From an uncultured Planctomycetales bacterium (GTDB lineage: Bacteria > Planctomycetota > Planctomycetia > Isosphaerales > Isosphaeraceae): DNA of 6,477 bases. The stretch lies in contig CALKTZ010000055.1 in assembly GCA_937997355.1 (NCBI GenBank), positions 1 to 6,477 on the forward strand, given 5' to 3'. Under the pieces are notes generated by a model. That model saw only the letters and a program-made list of their open reading frames with translations, searched no databases and was not told the DNA's origin. Position numbers and translations under genes: made by a program. Below, in pieces: positions 6,039 through 6,477 of this stretch; within the stretch, counting starts at the first letter, position 1, and the number at the start of each line of letters is the position of its first letter.

Positions 6039-6477
6039 TCAAGCCCGAGCTTCCAGCGCGAAAATCAGGCTTAATGTCGGCTGGGGATTCGTCCGCGCAT
6101 ACATCAACCCCAGATAGAGGCCGGGGGCGATCAGGCGGATCTCATCGCGGTTCGACGCGTAGACCCGAGAGGTCTGGCTGTAGTCGAGGATCAGGCTCTG
6201 GCCCCCGTCGAGCCAGCTTTCCCCCTGATAGACCCTCGCCCGCACGATTTTCAGGCCGAAGAACCGATTGACCGCGACCGCGTCGGCGGGGTCGATGATC
6301 TTTCCCTGCCAGACCAGCCGCGCCCCGCGCGACAGGAGCTTCGCCCGGGAGGTTCCAGGCGAGAGGATCGCCGTCCCTCGGACCCGCCCCGCGGGGAGCC
6401 CTACCGCGGCCCCTTGCCGATAAACCGACTCGATTTGCGGCTGGCTGAGTGCAAGCAGTTGATCGACCGTGGTGATC
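6039..6477 (-). CDS. Conserved protein of unknown function (partial, N-terminus off window)
   Basis: The frame is open from the right edge to a TGA at 6039-6041, giving the last 146 residues. A GTG at 6245 is internal, because the sequence before it is clearly part of the same protein. The visible part starts ITTVDQLLALSQPQIESVYR and continues with GLPAGRVRGTAILSPG, ARLVWQGKIIDPADAVAVNRFFGLKIV, ESWLDGGQSLILDYSQTS, and YASNRDEIRLIAPGLYLGLMYAR, ending FALEARA. Repeated short strands with Trp and Gly turns suggest a small beta-barrel, lipocalin-like or DUF4334-like in flavour; that is inference from pattern, not a family match. It has no membrane segment in the visible part. Phrases such as NRFFG and APGLYLGLMY look strongly conserved and resemble hypothetical proteins I associate with planctomycetes. 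It converges on the efflux gene, so it is not in its operon. Confidence 0.7.
   Translation of the reverse strand, partial: ITTVDQLLALSQPQIESVYRQGAAVGLPAGRVRGTAILSPGTSRAKLLSRGARLVWQGKIIDPADAVAVNRFFGLKIVRARVYQGESWLDGGQSLILDYSQTSRVYASNRDEIRLIAPGLYLGLMYARTNPQPTLSLIFALEARA

Overview
This 6.5 kb GC-rich window looks chromosomal and bacterial, most likely from a planctomycete of the Isosphaera/Gemmata type. That guess rests on overall composition, the mix of gene families, and two conserved proteins of unknown function that resemble proteins I associate with planctomycetes. It is an inference, not a database result. I see no tRNA, rRNA, CRISPR array, transposase, integrase or attachment site.

Minus strand, about 4.0 kb down to 1. 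Four genes run in the same direction. In transcription order they are: (i) a small exported protein ending in a CxxC...CPCC zinc-ribbon-like tail (stop at 3413); (ii) a membrane-anchored family-2-type glycosyltransferase of the ceramide glucosyltransferase/HpnI (GT21) group (2015-3262); (iii) a fused polar amino acid ABC transporter protein, with signal peptide, periplasmic binding domain and HisM/GlnP-type permease in one chain (389 to about 1945); and (iv) its ATPase partner (GlnQ-like), which overlaps the fusion gene by ATGA and runs off the left edge. Genes iii and iv form a compact importer: capture and permeation in one polypeptide, energy from the other.

Middle, about 3.94-4.33 kb. This is a divergent intergenic region between the zinc-ribbon gene and the plus-strand efflux gene. 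It should hold both promoters, but no strong promoter can be read from it.

Plus strand, 4330-5961. A complete TolC/CusC-type outer membrane efflux protein with signal peptide and strong Shine-Dalgarno. An unusual Pro/Arg-rich stretch of about 90 residues precedes the conserved domain. No inner-membrane pump or adaptor gene is visible beside it.

Right end. A GC-rich hairpin lies between the efflux gene and a convergent minus-strand gene (6039 to beyond 6477). Only the C-terminal 146 residues of that gene's unrecognised conserved protein are visible.

I did not find a convincing undescribed system. The best leads are the missing conventional start codon of the transporter fusion (possible +1 frameshift near a G5 tract), the zinc-ribbon exported protein, and the N-terminal insert of the efflux protein.
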